DNA of 64,000 nucleotides from the NCBI GenBank assembly GCA_963722295.1, contig CAVRLB010000003.1, forward strand, positions 263,718 to 327,717, given 5' to 3'. The position numbers and the translations under genes are program-made. Each line of letters starts with the position of its first letter. Position 1 is the first letter of the stretch. Origin of the DNA: Brooklawnia sp032229645. GTDB taxonomy: Bacteria; Actinomycetota; Actinomycetes; Propionibacteriales; Propionibacteriaceae. This document shows positions 23,708 through 34,121 of the stretch, piece after piece. The notes beneath the pieces were generated by a model. That model was not told the origin of the DNA. It was given only the letters and a program-made list of their open reading frames with translations, and ran no database searches.

Positions 23708-25111
23708 CTAGCGCGGGAGGCGCCCGGGCAGGGCGAGGGAGATCAGCATTCCCGCGACCGTGAATCCCATCGTCCACCAGAACGAGTGCTGGAACCCGCT
23801 AGTGAGCGCAGCAGTGGTGGTGGCGCTGGCGACTGAGTGGGTGAGGATCATCGCGAGCACCGCACCGCCGAAGGAGCCGCCGACCTGCGTGGAGATCCGC
23901 GTGATGATCGAGGCATCCGGCACTTCGCTACGCTGAAGCCCACGGAATCCGAGTGCCATGAGCGGTACGGTCACCGCGCCGAGGCCAAAGCCGCGCACCA
24001 GCAGCGCCGCCATCAGCCACACCTCGTTCGTCTGGCCGGTGGCGAATGCGAAGGGCAGCGTGCCGATGGCGACGAGCGCGAAACCCGCCACGGCGAGCCA
24101 TCGCGCGCTCATCCGGTCGGAGAGCCTGCCTGCAATCGACCGGCTCAGGAAGGTGCCGACGCCCTGCGGGACCAGAAGCACGCCCGCCATAAGTGGGGTC
24201 ATCCCGCGCAGCTGCTGGAAATACAAGGGCAGCAGGAGCATTGCGCCGTACAAGGTGATCCCGGATAGGAACAGCAGCAGCGACGAGGACGCGAGCGGCC
24301 AGTGTTTGATCAGCCTCAGGTCGAGCAGTGCCTTCGCTCCGCGGGGCAGTGCCCAGGCGACGAAGGCCACGAGCAGTACGATGCCCGTCAGCATCGGCCA
24401 CAGCACGTCGCTGCGGCCAAAGCCGCCGTCGTCGCCGGTGTTCGAAAGTCCCCAGAGCACGCCGACGAGACCGAGGGCCATCAGCGCGAACCCCACCCCG
24501 TCGAACGGTGCCCGCCTGACCGGCCCGTCAGCCGGCATGAAGATCACGGCGAGGATGATTCCGGCGACACAGTACGGCACATTCACCCAGAACATCCATG
24601 ACCAGTGGAGGTTCTGCAGGATGAGGCCGCCGAGTACGGGACCGAGAATCGGCCCGAGCACGGCCGGCAGGCTCACCACCGACATGACCCGGCCCAGGTT
24701 CTTTCCTCCGGCGGCCTGCATCACAAGCGTTGACATCAGCGGCATCATCACGCCGCCGCCAACACCTTGGACGACACGGAACGTGATCAGACTGCCCGCA
24801 TTCCACGCGAGGCTGGAGAGGATCGAGCCGGTCAGGAAGATCGCGAGGGCGATGAGCCAAAGGCGCTTCGCCCCGAATACACGTTGCGCCCAGCCGGTGA
24901 TCGGGATCACGACGGCCAAGGCGAGCAGATAGCCGGTGGTAACCCACTGGATGGTGGAGATCGGTGCGTTCAGTTCGATGGACAGCGTGTGCAGGGCCAC
25001 CGCGACGATGGTGGTGTCGAACAGCACGGCGAGCGCGCCGACCAGCACCACCCAGACGGTGCGCCAAACAGCAGGGTCGACCGCGGTCGACTCGGTCTTC
25101 AAGTCGGACAT
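23708..25111 (-). CDS. MFS drug exporter, DHA2 (14-helix) type
   Basis: A 467-residue multidrug transporter of the EmrB/QacA family with about 14 hydrophobic segments. Motif C-like (PAVLGPILGPVLGGLI, about 147-162) and the loop FRVVQGVGGGVMMPLMS are present. The start is ATG 25111, because GGAGGAG (25115-25121) sits just before it; the TTG at 25123 has no such site. It exports hydrophobic or cationic compounds by proton antiport. It is divergent from a TetR regulator with a shared inverted-repeat operator. Confidence 0.93.
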   Translation of the reverse strand: MSDLKTESTAVDPAVWRTVWVVLVGALAVLFDTTIVAVALHTLSIELNAPISTIQWVTTGYLLALAVVIPITGWAQRVFGAKRLWLIALAIFLTGSILSSLAWNAGSLITFRVVQGVGGGVMMPLMSTLVMQAAGGKNLGRVMSVVSLPAVLGPILGPVLGGLILQNLHWSWMFWVNVPYCVAGIILAVIFMPADGPVRRAPFDGVGFALMALGLVGVLWGLSNTGDDGGFGRSDVLWPMLTGIVLLVAFVAWALPRGAKALLDLRLIKHWPLASSSLLLFLSGITLYGAMLLLPLYFQQLRGMTPLMAGVLLVPQGVGTFLSRSIAGRLSDRMSARWLAVAGFALVAIGTLPFAFATGQTNEVWLMAALLVRGFGLGAVTVPLMALGFRGLQRSEVPDASIITRISTQVGGSFGGAVLAMILTHSVASATTTAALTSGFQHSFWWTMGFTVAGMLISLALPGRLPR

Positions 25112-25124
25112 CTGCTCCTCCAAT

Positions 25125-25169
25125 TACCAACACGCTGTATGTAATTGAATAGCGTACACTCTGTTGGTA
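25125..25169. promoter_or_regulatory. inverted-repeat operator between MFS and TetR genes
   Basis: TACCAACA (25125-25132) and TGTTGGTA (25162-25169) are exact reverse complements. Extended to 14 nt, the arms match at 11 positions (TACCAACAnnnTGT ... ACAnnnTGTTGGTA). It covers a -10-like TACACT (25155-25160) for the TetR gene. Likely the binding site of the adjacent regulator. Confidence 0.65.
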
Positions 25170-25170
25170 G

Positions 25171-25803
25171 ATGCGAGATCCAGGATTCGAGGAGCCCATG
25201 AGCCCGGACAACGGCGCACAGCGAAGCACTCCTAAGCGTCGCCGCGGCAGCGTGCTCGAGGCTGCGCTGCTCGATGCTGCATGGGAGGAACTCGTCAACA
25301 AGGGCTACGACCGCTTCACCATCGAATCCGTTGCCGAACGGGCGCATACGAGCCGCGATGTGATCTACCGCCGCTGGCCCAGTAAGGCCGAGCTGCTGCA
25401 GGCTGCTGCCACCCGGGCGGGCAAACAGGAGGAGGTTGTCGTCCCCGACACCGGAACGTTACGGGGCGACCTGATTGAGCTGCTGCAGCAGGCGAGCCGC
25501 ACGAGAGCGCACTTGGCGGTGCATATGATCCTGCAGCTCGGCGGCTACCACGCCGAGACCGGGGCGAGTCTCGCAGACTTGCGCAGCGCCTTCCTCTCCG
25601 AGCGAGGAAACGCCATGCAGATCATCCTTGAGCGCGCCGTCGCACGCGGCGAGGTCGACCCCGCCAAGCTCACTCCGCGAGTCATCGCAGTACCGTTCGA
25701 CCTCTACCGGCAAGAACTCCTGATGACTTTGAAAGCTGTCCCTGACGAGGCCGCCGAGTCGATCCTCGACGAGGTATTCCTCCCGCTGGTTGCGGTTGAC
25801 TGA
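25171..25803 (+). CDS. TetR family transcriptional regulator
   Basis: A 210-residue regulator with an N-terminal helix-turn-helix (EELVNKGYDRFTIESVAERA, then TSRDVIYRRWPSKAEL, about residues 38-75) and a divergent ligand-binding C-terminal domain. The ATG at 25171 lies directly after the operator, 10 nt from TACACT. An in-frame ATG at 25198 preceded by GAGGAG is an alternative start (201 residues). Divergent pairing with the MFS exporter indicates it represses that gene until a ligand binds. Confidence 0.9.
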   Translation: MRDPGFEEPMSPDNGAQRSTPKRRRGSVLEAALLDAAWEELVNKGYDRFTIESVAERAHTSRDVIYRRWPSKAELLQAAATRAGKQEEVVVPDTGTLRGDLIELLQQASRTRAHLAVHMILQLGGYHAETGASLADLRSAFLSERGNAMQIILERAVARGEVDPAKLTPRVIAVPFDLYRQELLMTLKAVPDEAAESILDEVFLPLVAVD

Positions 25804-25925
25804 GTGAACGGGTCTGCTGGCGCCTATGGTGGCACGGCCGAGTCCAGTTCGCTGGTATTGATGGGCCGCAGAAATGCTGAGCGCGCGAATCGCTGATGTC
25901 CACGGGAAACATCGAGCCGAACGAG

Positions 25926-26011
25926 TGTCCGAGAGAGGACTTGAACCTCCACGCCCTAAAACGGGCACTAGCACCTCAAGCTAGCGCGTCTACCTATTCC
26001 GCCACCCGGAC
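25926..26011 (-). tRNA. tRNA-Leu, anticodon GAG
   Basis: An 86-nt class II tRNA on the minus strand. The acceptor 5' strand GTCCGGG pairs with CTCGGAC, discriminator A at 25926, no encoded CCA. The anticodon stem CTAGC/GCTAG holds the loop TTGAGGT, giving anticodon GAG at 25975-25977. A long variable arm and GGTTCAAGTCC T-arm sequence are present. Reads CUC and CUU codons. A 9-bp direct repeat ACGAGTGTC (25921-25929 and 26010-26018) brackets it. Confidence 0.93.
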
Positions 26012-26214
26012 GAGTGTCTTCGCTCATTTTTCGAGCGCCAGGAAACAATAGCATCAAAGCGTCCTGAACTGCGAACCGGCAGGTCATCGCCGAGTTGCGC
26101 TCCCTGGACCGCCGATTCGGCCGGGGAGATCCCGTCCTGATCCGACCGCCCGGAGGCCGCTGGCCACCACAGACGATGACTCGCGTGCCGACCCTCCTGG
26201 CTGCTTTCCAGTCT

Positions 26215-27177
26215 TCATTCGCGGCCGAGGTGAGGCCCGCCGGTGACATCGTCCAAGGCGGCCACAATGGGGTCGGGTAGCTTCTGATCGTCCACCGACA
26301 GCAGGGACGACAACTGCTGAACCGTCCGAGCTCCGAGCAACGGCGCGGTGACGCCCGGAGCATCGCGCACCCACAGCAAGGCCACCTGTGGCGTTGTCAT
26401 CCGCAAGCCATCGGCGGCGCGCGCGACGGCGTCCACGACCGCATTCGAGCGGGCATCGAGATACGGCTCGATGAACCAGGCCATGTGATCGCGTCCACCC
26501 CGTGAATCGCGGGGGATACCGCCTCGGTACTTTCCGGTGAGCACCCCACGGCCCAACGGCGACCAGGGGAAAAGTCCCATGCCATGGTGCTGCAGCGCCG
26601 GAAGCACTTCGACCTCGGCTCGCCGCGCGAGCAGTGAATACTCGATCTGCCCGCTCACCAGACGAGCTCGTCCGGGAACTGCCCGCTGCCAGGCGGCCGC
26701 GGTGCCGAGCTGCCAGCCGATGTAGTTGCAGACGCCCACATAGCGCGTCATGCCGGCACTCACCGCTTGGTCGAGTGCTGCGAGAGTCTCATCCAAAGGG
26801 GCATCGCCCCAGGCGTGCACCTGCCACAGATCGACATGGTCGGTGCGCAGCCGCCGCAGGGAATCTGCCAGATCGTCCAGCAGTGCGCCTTTGGAGGTGT
26901 CCACCACCTGAGAGCCGCCGTGCGTCCCGAATCCGGCCTTGGCAGCGATCACGAGATCGTCGCGGCGCAGATCGCTGCGCATGAAACGACCGATCAGTTC
27001 CTCCGCTCGGCCGCCGCCATAGGCGGGAGCAGTATCGATCAGATCGCCGCCGGCGTCCACGAATGTCCGGAGCAACTCCCGCGCGGTATCCGGGGCGACA
27101 TCGCCGCCCCACGTCATGGTGCCGAGTCCTAGCCGTCCGACGCTCAGTCCACTGGAGCCCACTGCCCGTCGTCGCAT
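26215..27177 (-). CDS. aldo/keto reductase
   Basis: A 320-residue (alpha/beta)8 NADPH-dependent reductase. The catalytic tetrad is visible as Asp48 (DLIDTA), Tyr53 (PAYGGG), Lys80 (IAAKAG) and His121 (QVHAWGD). NADP-binding residues lie in the C-terminal PLLGARTVQQL. Its substrate is unknown. A -10-like TAAGCT lies 7 nt before the ATG on the minus strand (27185-27190), inside the end of uppP, suggesting a leaderless transcript. This family often neighbours uppP in actinobacteria. Confidence 0.92.
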   Translation of the reverse strand: MRRRAVGSSGLSVGRLGLGTMTWGGDVAPDTARELLRTFVDAGGDLIDTAPAYGGGRAEELIGRFMRSDLRRDDLVIAAKAGFGTHGGSQVVDTSKGALLDDLADSLRRLRTDHVDLWQVHAWGDAPLDETLAALDQAVSAGMTRYVGVCNYIGWQLGTAAAWQRAVPGRARLVSGQIEYSLLARRAEVEVLPALQHHGMGLFPWSPLGRGVLTGKYRGGIPRDSRGGRDHMAWFIEPYLDARSNAVVDAVARAADGLRMTTPQVALLWVRDAPGVTAPLLGARTVQQLSSLLSVDDQKLPDPIVAALDDVTGGPHLGRE

Positions 27178-27182
27178 GGGGT

Positions 27183-28073
27183 TCAGCTTACGCAGCCGCT
27201 GACGATCGGGGCCTGCGGATTGAGGTAGCCGGTGAGGATCAGCACGGCCAGCACGATCGCGAGCCCCACCCGGTAGATGACGAACGGGGTGAATGAGTGA
27301 GTGGTGATGTAGCGCAGCAGCCAGGAGATCACGGCATAACCGACCAGCCCGGCGATGATCGTGGCGAGGATCGTCGGTCCCCAGGCCACACAGGCATCAG
27401 CGCCGATGTCCTTCAGCTTGTAGACGCCCGAACCGAAGACCGCCGGGATGGCGAGCAAGAAGGCGTAGCGGGTGGCCGCCGGACGCGAATAGCCCATGAA
27501 CAATCCACCCGAGATCGTGCCACCCGAGCGTGAAACACCCGGGATCAGCGCGCAGGCCTGAGCAAGACCGAAGATGATGGCGTCTCGCCAGCTCAGGTCT
27601 TTGAGTTCTTTGAAGCTGAGTTGACGGCGGCCCGCGCCGGGTACCGGCTCGTTCTTGGCCGCGATCCGGTCGGCCCAGCCCAGCACCAGGCCGACGCCTC
27701 CGAGCATGGCGACCGTGATCCACAGGTTGCGCAGTGTGGTGTCGATGGTGTCTTGAAAGAGGACACCCAGCACCACGATCGGCAGTGAGCCGACGATCAC
27801 GAACCAGCCCATCCGGGCGTCCGGATCGCTGCTCGGTACCTTCTTGACCAGCGATAGCGCCCACTGCTTGACGATGCGGACGATGTCGTGCCAGAAGTAG
27901 ATGAGCACTGCGGTCTCGGTGCCCAGCTGGGTGACCGCGGTGAACGCAGAACCGGGATCGTGGCCGGAGAAGAAGAGCTGGCCGACAACCAATTGGTGGG
28001 CGCTGGAACTCACGGGCAGAAACTCGGTGAGTCCCTGGACGATGCCCAGCACGATGGCCTCTAGCCAACCCAT
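27183..28073 (-). CDS. uppP: undecaprenyl-diphosphatase
   Basis: A 296-residue membrane phosphatase recycling undecaprenyl pyrophosphate for cell-wall synthesis; also gives bacitracin resistance. Signature motifs are EFLPVSSSAH (17-26) and PGVSRSGGT (about 174-182), with 8 or so hydrophobic segments. The ATG at 28073 is preceded by GGAAGGA; an upstream reading of 45 more residues is not homologous in style and is rejected. Confidence 0.94.
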   Translation of the reverse strand: MGWLEAIVLGIVQGLTEFLPVSSSAHQLVVGQLFFSGHDPGSAFTAVTQLGTETAVLIYFWHDIVRIVKQWALSLVKKVPSSDPDARMGWFVIVGSLPIVVLGVLFQDTIDTTLRNLWITVAMLGGVGLVLGWADRIAAKNEPVPGAGRRQLSFKELKDLSWRDAIIFGLAQACALIPGVSRSGGTISGGLFMGYSRPAATRYAFLLAIPAVFGSGVYKLKDIGADACVAWGPTILATIIAGLVGYAVISWLLRYITTHSFTPFVIYRVGLAIVLAVLILTGYLNPQAPIVSGCVS

Positions 28074-28261
28074 AGACGATCCTTCCAACATGCGGGCAAC
28101 CCGGGGCCGGGCCGATCCCGCCCGCAAGCCTAGCCCTGCGTGCCCCAGGCATCCGGATACCGGCTCCGCGATGATCACTGGAAGCCCTCGTGCCGCCAGA
28201 TTCGTCATCCCACTGGTCGCAATCTCAGCGCGGCGCCATCAAGACGCTTACCCTGAATCTC

Positions 28262-28828
28262 ATGGAGCTGACCCATCGGTACGCCTTCCCTGACAGGTTT
28301 GTCAGTGGGGCGGTCGGTGACCCCGAAAGACGGGTCTTCTTCGTCCAGACCCGGCAAGGATCCCGGATGACCAATGTGGTTTGCGAGCGCCAGCAGATTC
28401 ATGTGCTGGCCGATCACATCAGGCAGGTGCTCGACGAACTCGAGAAGATGGACGAGAGCTTCTCGGACTCCCAGATCGGCCGCTCGCGTCCCTTCGACAT
28501 CGAGCCTCTAGATGTGCCGTTGGACGAGGATTTCCGAGCCGGGACGATGACGATCACCTGGGTACCGGAGACCATCTCGTTGAAGGTCGAACTCTTCGCG
28601 CAGGGGGTCTATCGCAAGATGGCAAGCCCCGGGGTGCCCGGTATCGATGACAAGGTTCTTCAAGTCGTCATCACCCTTGATCAGGCGCGCGACTTCATCG
28701 CTCGCACCGGCAGGCTTCTCGGCACTCACAACCCGAGCTGCCCGTTCTGTGGCCAGCCGATCTGGCCAACCGGCCATCTGTGTCCCCGCTGCAATGGGTA
28801 TCGCAAACCGCTGATCGACTTCGCTTAG
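28262..28828 (+). CDS. DUF3090 family protein
   Basis: A 188-residue actinobacterial protein with a C-terminal zinc ribbon (CPFCGQP near 161-167 and CPRCNGYRKP near 177-186). The family is of unknown function and is normally found between uppP and mshC, together with a kinase-like gene. That second gene is absent here, as mshC follows directly. The ATG at 28262 lies 7 nt after TACCCT (28249-28254), pointing to leaderless transcription. Confidence 0.9.
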   Translation: MELTHRYAFPDRFVSGAVGDPERRVFFVQTRQGSRMTNVVCERQQIHVLADHIRQVLDELEKMDESFSDSQIGRSRPFDIEPLDVPLDEDFRAGTMTITWVPETISLKVELFAQGVYRKMASPGVPGIDDKVLQVVITLDQARDFIARTGRLLGTHNPSCPFCGQPIWPTGHLCPRCNGYRKPLIDFA

Positions 28829-28875
28829 CGGGCAATGATCAGGCCGCATTGACGAATCCCGCTAGATTTGACCCC

Positions 28876-30129
28876 ATGCATGCCTGGCCTGCCGTCCGCG
28901 TTCCGCGTCTGCCCCGAAACACCAATCTCGAAATCGATGATCGGGTGCGTGTATGGGATTCCGAATCTCGTTCGCTGAAGGCGGTCGGACCCCAATCGGG
29001 CACGGCGGGGCTCTATGTCTGTGGTATCACGCCGTATGACGCGACCCATCTGGGGCACGCCTTCACCTACTTGACCTTCGATCTGCTGCAACGTGTCTGG
29101 CGCGATCTGGGCCTCGATGTCACCTATGCGCAGAACATCACCGACGTGGACGATCCGCTGCTGGAGCGCGCAAGTCAGACCGGTCAGGATTGGCGGGATC
29201 TCGCCGCCTCTCAGATCGAACTCTTCCGCATCGATATGCAGGCTTTGCGAGTGCTTCCGCCTGACCACTATGTGGCAGCCACCGAGGCACTCGACATGGT
29301 CTCCGCCGCCGTCGAGCAGTTGGACGCCAAGCAGCTCGCCTACCGGGTCGCCGACGAGCAGCACCCGGACTGGTACTTCCGCACCGACGCGGTTGAGGGG
29401 TTCGGCGATGTTTCGCACCTGACCCGGGCAGAGCAACTCGAGGAATTCGCCGCGAAGGGCGGTGATCCGGAGCGCCTGGGCAAGGTGGACGCGCTTGATT
29501 CGCTGGTTTGGCGGATGGAACGCGAAGGCGAACCTGCATGGTCGTCCCCGTTGGGGCTGGGACGACCGGGCTGGCACGTCGAATGCACGGCGATCGCGCA
29601 ACGCTACCTCGGTTCCAACTTCTCGGTGCAGGGCGGCGGCCGGGATCTGGCCTTCCCGCACCACGAGATGTGCGCGGCCGTCGGCCGAGCGGTCACGGGG
29701 GAGCGCTTCGCCCAGGCATACGTTCATGTCGGCATGGTCGCGCTCGACGGCGAGAAGATGAGTAAGTCGCTCGGCAATCTCGAGTTGGTCTCCAGGCTGC
29801 GCGGCCAGGGTGTTGCGGCCTCGGTGATCCGCCTCGCGCTGCTCGGTCATCACTACCGCACCGATTGGGAGTGGTTCGCCACCGACATTGAGAAGGCCCA
29901 GCGCCGGGCGGACGCCTGGGCTGCCGCGATGAAGGCTCCCGGAGGCACCCCGTCCGGTCCGGTAGTCGACGATCTGCGCCGTGCCATGCGGGCAGACCTG
30001 AACTCGCCGCAGGCGTTGGCCGTGGTGGACGAGTGGACCTCTGCGACCCTGGCGGGCGATGGCGAGGATGCCCAGGCCCCCCAGCAGGTTGCCGAGGCCG
30101 TGGACGCACTGCTGGGAGTCAGGTTCTAA
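28876..30129 (+). CDS. mshC: cysteine--1D-myo-inosityl 2-amino-2-deoxy-glucopyranoside ligase
   Basis: A 417-residue cysteinyl-tRNA-synthetase paralogue that joins cysteine to GlcN-inositol in mycothiol synthesis. It has the HIGH-type motif HLGH (58-61), zinc ligand candidates Cys49 (YVCGITPYD), WHVECTA and HHEMCAA, and the KMSKS loop (EKMSKSLGN). It is shorter than CysS and lacks the tRNA anticodon domain. The ATG at 28876 is 7 nt after TAGATT (28863-28868) and lacks a ribosome binding site, hence leaderless. Shows that the organism makes mycothiol. Confidence 0.93.
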   Translation: MHAWPAVRVPRLPRNTNLEIDDRVRVWDSESRSLKAVGPQSGTAGLYVCGITPYDATHLGHAFTYLTFDLLQRVWRDLGLDVTYAQNITDVDDPLLERASQTGQDWRDLAASQIELFRIDMQALRVLPPDHYVAATEALDMVSAAVEQLDAKQLAYRVADEQHPDWYFRTDAVEGFGDVSHLTRAEQLEEFAAKGGDPERLGKVDALDSLVWRMEREGEPAWSSPLGLGRPGWHVECTAIAQRYLGSNFSVQGGGRDLAFPHHEMCAAVGRAVTGERFAQAYVHVGMVALDGEKMSKSLGNLELVSRLRGQGVAASVIRLALLGHHYRTDWEWFATDIEKAQRRADAWAAAMKAPGGTPSGPVVDDLRRAMRADLNSPQALAVVDEWTSATLAGDGEDAQAPQQVAEAVDALLGVRF

Positions 30130-30155
30130 GGCCGATGGTGGTCCCTGGCCACGAT

Positions 30156-30326
30156 CACAGCAGCTACCGGTAATCGCAAAAGCCAGCGCTCTTCCGCTAG
30201 CCGCTGCTGTTTCCGGTAGCTGCTGTGCCCGGACCGAGCATTTCGCTAGCTGCCGCTGTTTCCGGCAGCTGCTGTGGGCCGGGCCGGGTGTTCCGCTAGC
30301 TGCTGCTGTTTCCGGTAGCTGCTGTG
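30156..30326. repeat. three ~50-bp tandem repeats with one inverted copy
   Basis: Units begin TTCCGCTAG, TTTCGCTAG and TTCCGCTAG at 30192, 30241 and 30291 (49 and 50 bp apart). Each carries CCGGTAGCTGCTGTG or a one-base variant (30213-30227, 30262-30276, 30312-30326). The exact reverse complement CACAGCAGCTACCGG occurs at 30156-30170, so the block can fold into alternative hairpins. It fills the gap between convergent mshC and ftsH. Confidence 0.85.
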
Positions 30327-30356
30327 GCCCCCGGGCCGCCCGATGTCGCCCCGCGA

Positions 30357-32423
<2,067 letters not shown>

Positions 32424-32514
32424 GAAACCTCCTGCATGGTTCCTTAATGTTAGACGCCGCCCTCTAATGCCTCTTGGCGCTCCTGATAGCCGTGCTCGGT
32501 GGTTGACTAGTGCC

Positions 32515-33507
32515 ATGAAGAAGTTAATCAACGATCCTGGCACTGTCGTTGCTGATGCATTGCGCGGTATCGAGGCTGCACATCCCGGGACGCTGAAGGT
32601 GGATCATGCCAACAAGCTGATCATCCGTGCCGATGCTCCCAGGTCCGGCAAGGTGGCCGTCATCTCCGGTGGCGGGTCCGGACATGAGCCCTTGCATGGT
32701 GGCTTCGTCGGTCCAGGCATGCTCGATGTGGCCGTGGCCGGTGAGGTCTTCACTTCCCCGACTCCCGATCAAGTCCTGGCCGCGGTGCAGGCCGCAGACT
32801 CTGGTGTCGGCACCTTACTGATCGTGAAGAATTACACCGGCGATGTGATGAACTTCGAAATGGCGGGCGAGTTGGCTGCCGCGGACGGCATCGAGGTGGC
32901 GAGCGTCACCGTCGCCGACGACGTCGCGGTCACCGACTCACTCTTCACGGCAGGCCGTCGCGGTGTCGGCGGCACGGTCGCAGTGGAGAAGGTCGCAGGC
33001 GCAGCGGCCGAGGCGGGTCGCAGCCTGGCCGAGGTCACCGCGCTGGCCCAGCGCACCGCCGATGCGGCACGCTCCATGGGTCTGGCGTTGACGTCCTGCA
33101 CGGTGCCCGCGGCCGGACGGCCGACCTTCGACCTGGCCGACGATGAGATCGAGCTCGGCATCGGCATCCACGGCGAGCCCGGACGCAGCCGCGAGAAGAT
33201 CGCTCCGGTGCGTGAGCTGGCCGCACGCCTGGTCGACCCGATCCTGGACGATCTCGACTTCACCGGTTCCCCGGTCATCGTGATCTGCAACGGCATGGGC
33301 GGTACTCCGCTCATCGAGCTCTACGGGCTGTACGCCGAGGTGAGTGACTTGTTGTCGGCCCGAGGCGTGCAGATCGCCCGCAATATCGTCGGGAATTATG
33401 TCACCTCGCTCGAGATGGCCGGCGCTTCGATCAGCCTGGTGAAAGCCGACGACGAGATCCTCGGGTATTGGGATGCCCCGGTCTCGACCACCGGGTTGCG
33501 GTGGTGA
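32515..33507 (+). CDS. dhaK: dihydroxyacetone kinase subunit DhaK
   Basis: A 330-residue substrate-binding subunit of the PTS-dependent dihydroxyacetone kinase. SGGGSGHEPLHGG (51-63) and the covalent hemiaminal histidine in IHGEPG (His219) are present. The ATG at 32515 follows a TTGACT-like sequence by 6 nt. It overlaps dhaL by 4 bp. DhaK holds dihydroxyacetone while DhaL-ADP transfers phosphate, feeding glycolysis as DHAP. Confidence 0.94.
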   Translation: MKKLINDPGTVVADALRGIEAAHPGTLKVDHANKLIIRADAPRSGKVAVISGGGSGHEPLHGGFVGPGMLDVAVAGEVFTSPTPDQVLAAVQAADSGVGTLLIVKNYTGDVMNFEMAGELAAADGIEVASVTVADDVAVTDSLFTAGRRGVGGTVAVEKVAGAAAEAGRSLAEVTALAQRTADAARSMGLALTSCTVPAAGRPTFDLADDEIELGIGIHGEPGRSREKIAPVRELAARLVDPILDDLDFTGSPVIVICNGMGGTPLIELYGLYAEVSDLLSARGVQIARNIVGNYVTSLEMAGASISLVKADDEILGYWDAPVSTTGLRW

Positions 33508-34121
33508 CCACGATGGAGCTGTCCCCACAGGTCCTCGCGGGTTGGCTGCGCGATTTTGCAGCCGACATTGCCACAAACGAGGCACTGCTGACCGACCTCG
33601 ATCGTCAGATCGGCGACGCGGACCATGGCGCCAACATGGTCCGCGGCACCAAGGCGGTCGCCGGGCTTGATCCTGCCGACTTCACCGATGCACGCAGCTT
33701 TGCGAAGAAGGCCGCGATGACGCTGATCAGCACCGTGGGTGGCGCCTCCGGCCCGCTCTACGGGACCTTTCTACTCAGGCTGGCCGGCGCCTTGCCAGCT
33801 GACGGCACCATCGATCAGGCGGGATGGTCGACCGCGCTACGAGCCGGTGTCCAAGGCGTGATCGATCGCGGCAAGGCGGCGGCCGGCGACAAGACGATGC
33901 TGGATGCCCTGATTCCTGCGGTGAATGCTTTCGAGGCCGAGCCAGAGCATCCCTGGCAGGCGGCAGCTGAGGCCGCTGCCACCGGCCGCGACGCGACCAT
34001 TCCGATGGTGGCGCGCAAGGGACGCGCGTCATATCTGGGCCAACGCAGTGCCGGCGTTGCTGATCCCGGCGCCACCAGTAGTGCATTGATGCTCGCGGCC
34101 GCAGCGAGGACGCTGGCGTGA
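33504..34121 (+). CDS. dhaL: dihydroxyacetone kinase subunit DhaL
   Basis: A 205-residue all-helical ADP-binding subunit. The magnesium-binding acidic motif DLDRQIGDADHGANM near residues 31-45 is visible, as is GGASGPLYG. The GTG at 33504 overlaps the dhaK stop (GTGA); an ATG at 33513 is an alternative. DhaL keeps a bound ADP that is re-phosphorylated by the downstream DhaM. Confidence 0.93.
   Translation: MTTMELSPQVLAGWLRDFAADIATNEALLTDLDRQIGDADHGANMVRGTKAVAGLDPADFTDARSFAKKAAMTLISTVGGASGPLYGTFLLRLAGALPADGTIDQAGWSTALRAGVQGVIDRGKAAAGDKTMLDALIPAVNAFEAEPEHPWQAAAEAAATGRDATIPMVARKGRASYLGQRSAGVADPGATSSALMLAAAARTLA

Noticed and set aside
30156..30326. CRISPR array
   Set aside because: The complete ~50-bp unit repeats, there are no unique spacers and no cas genes.
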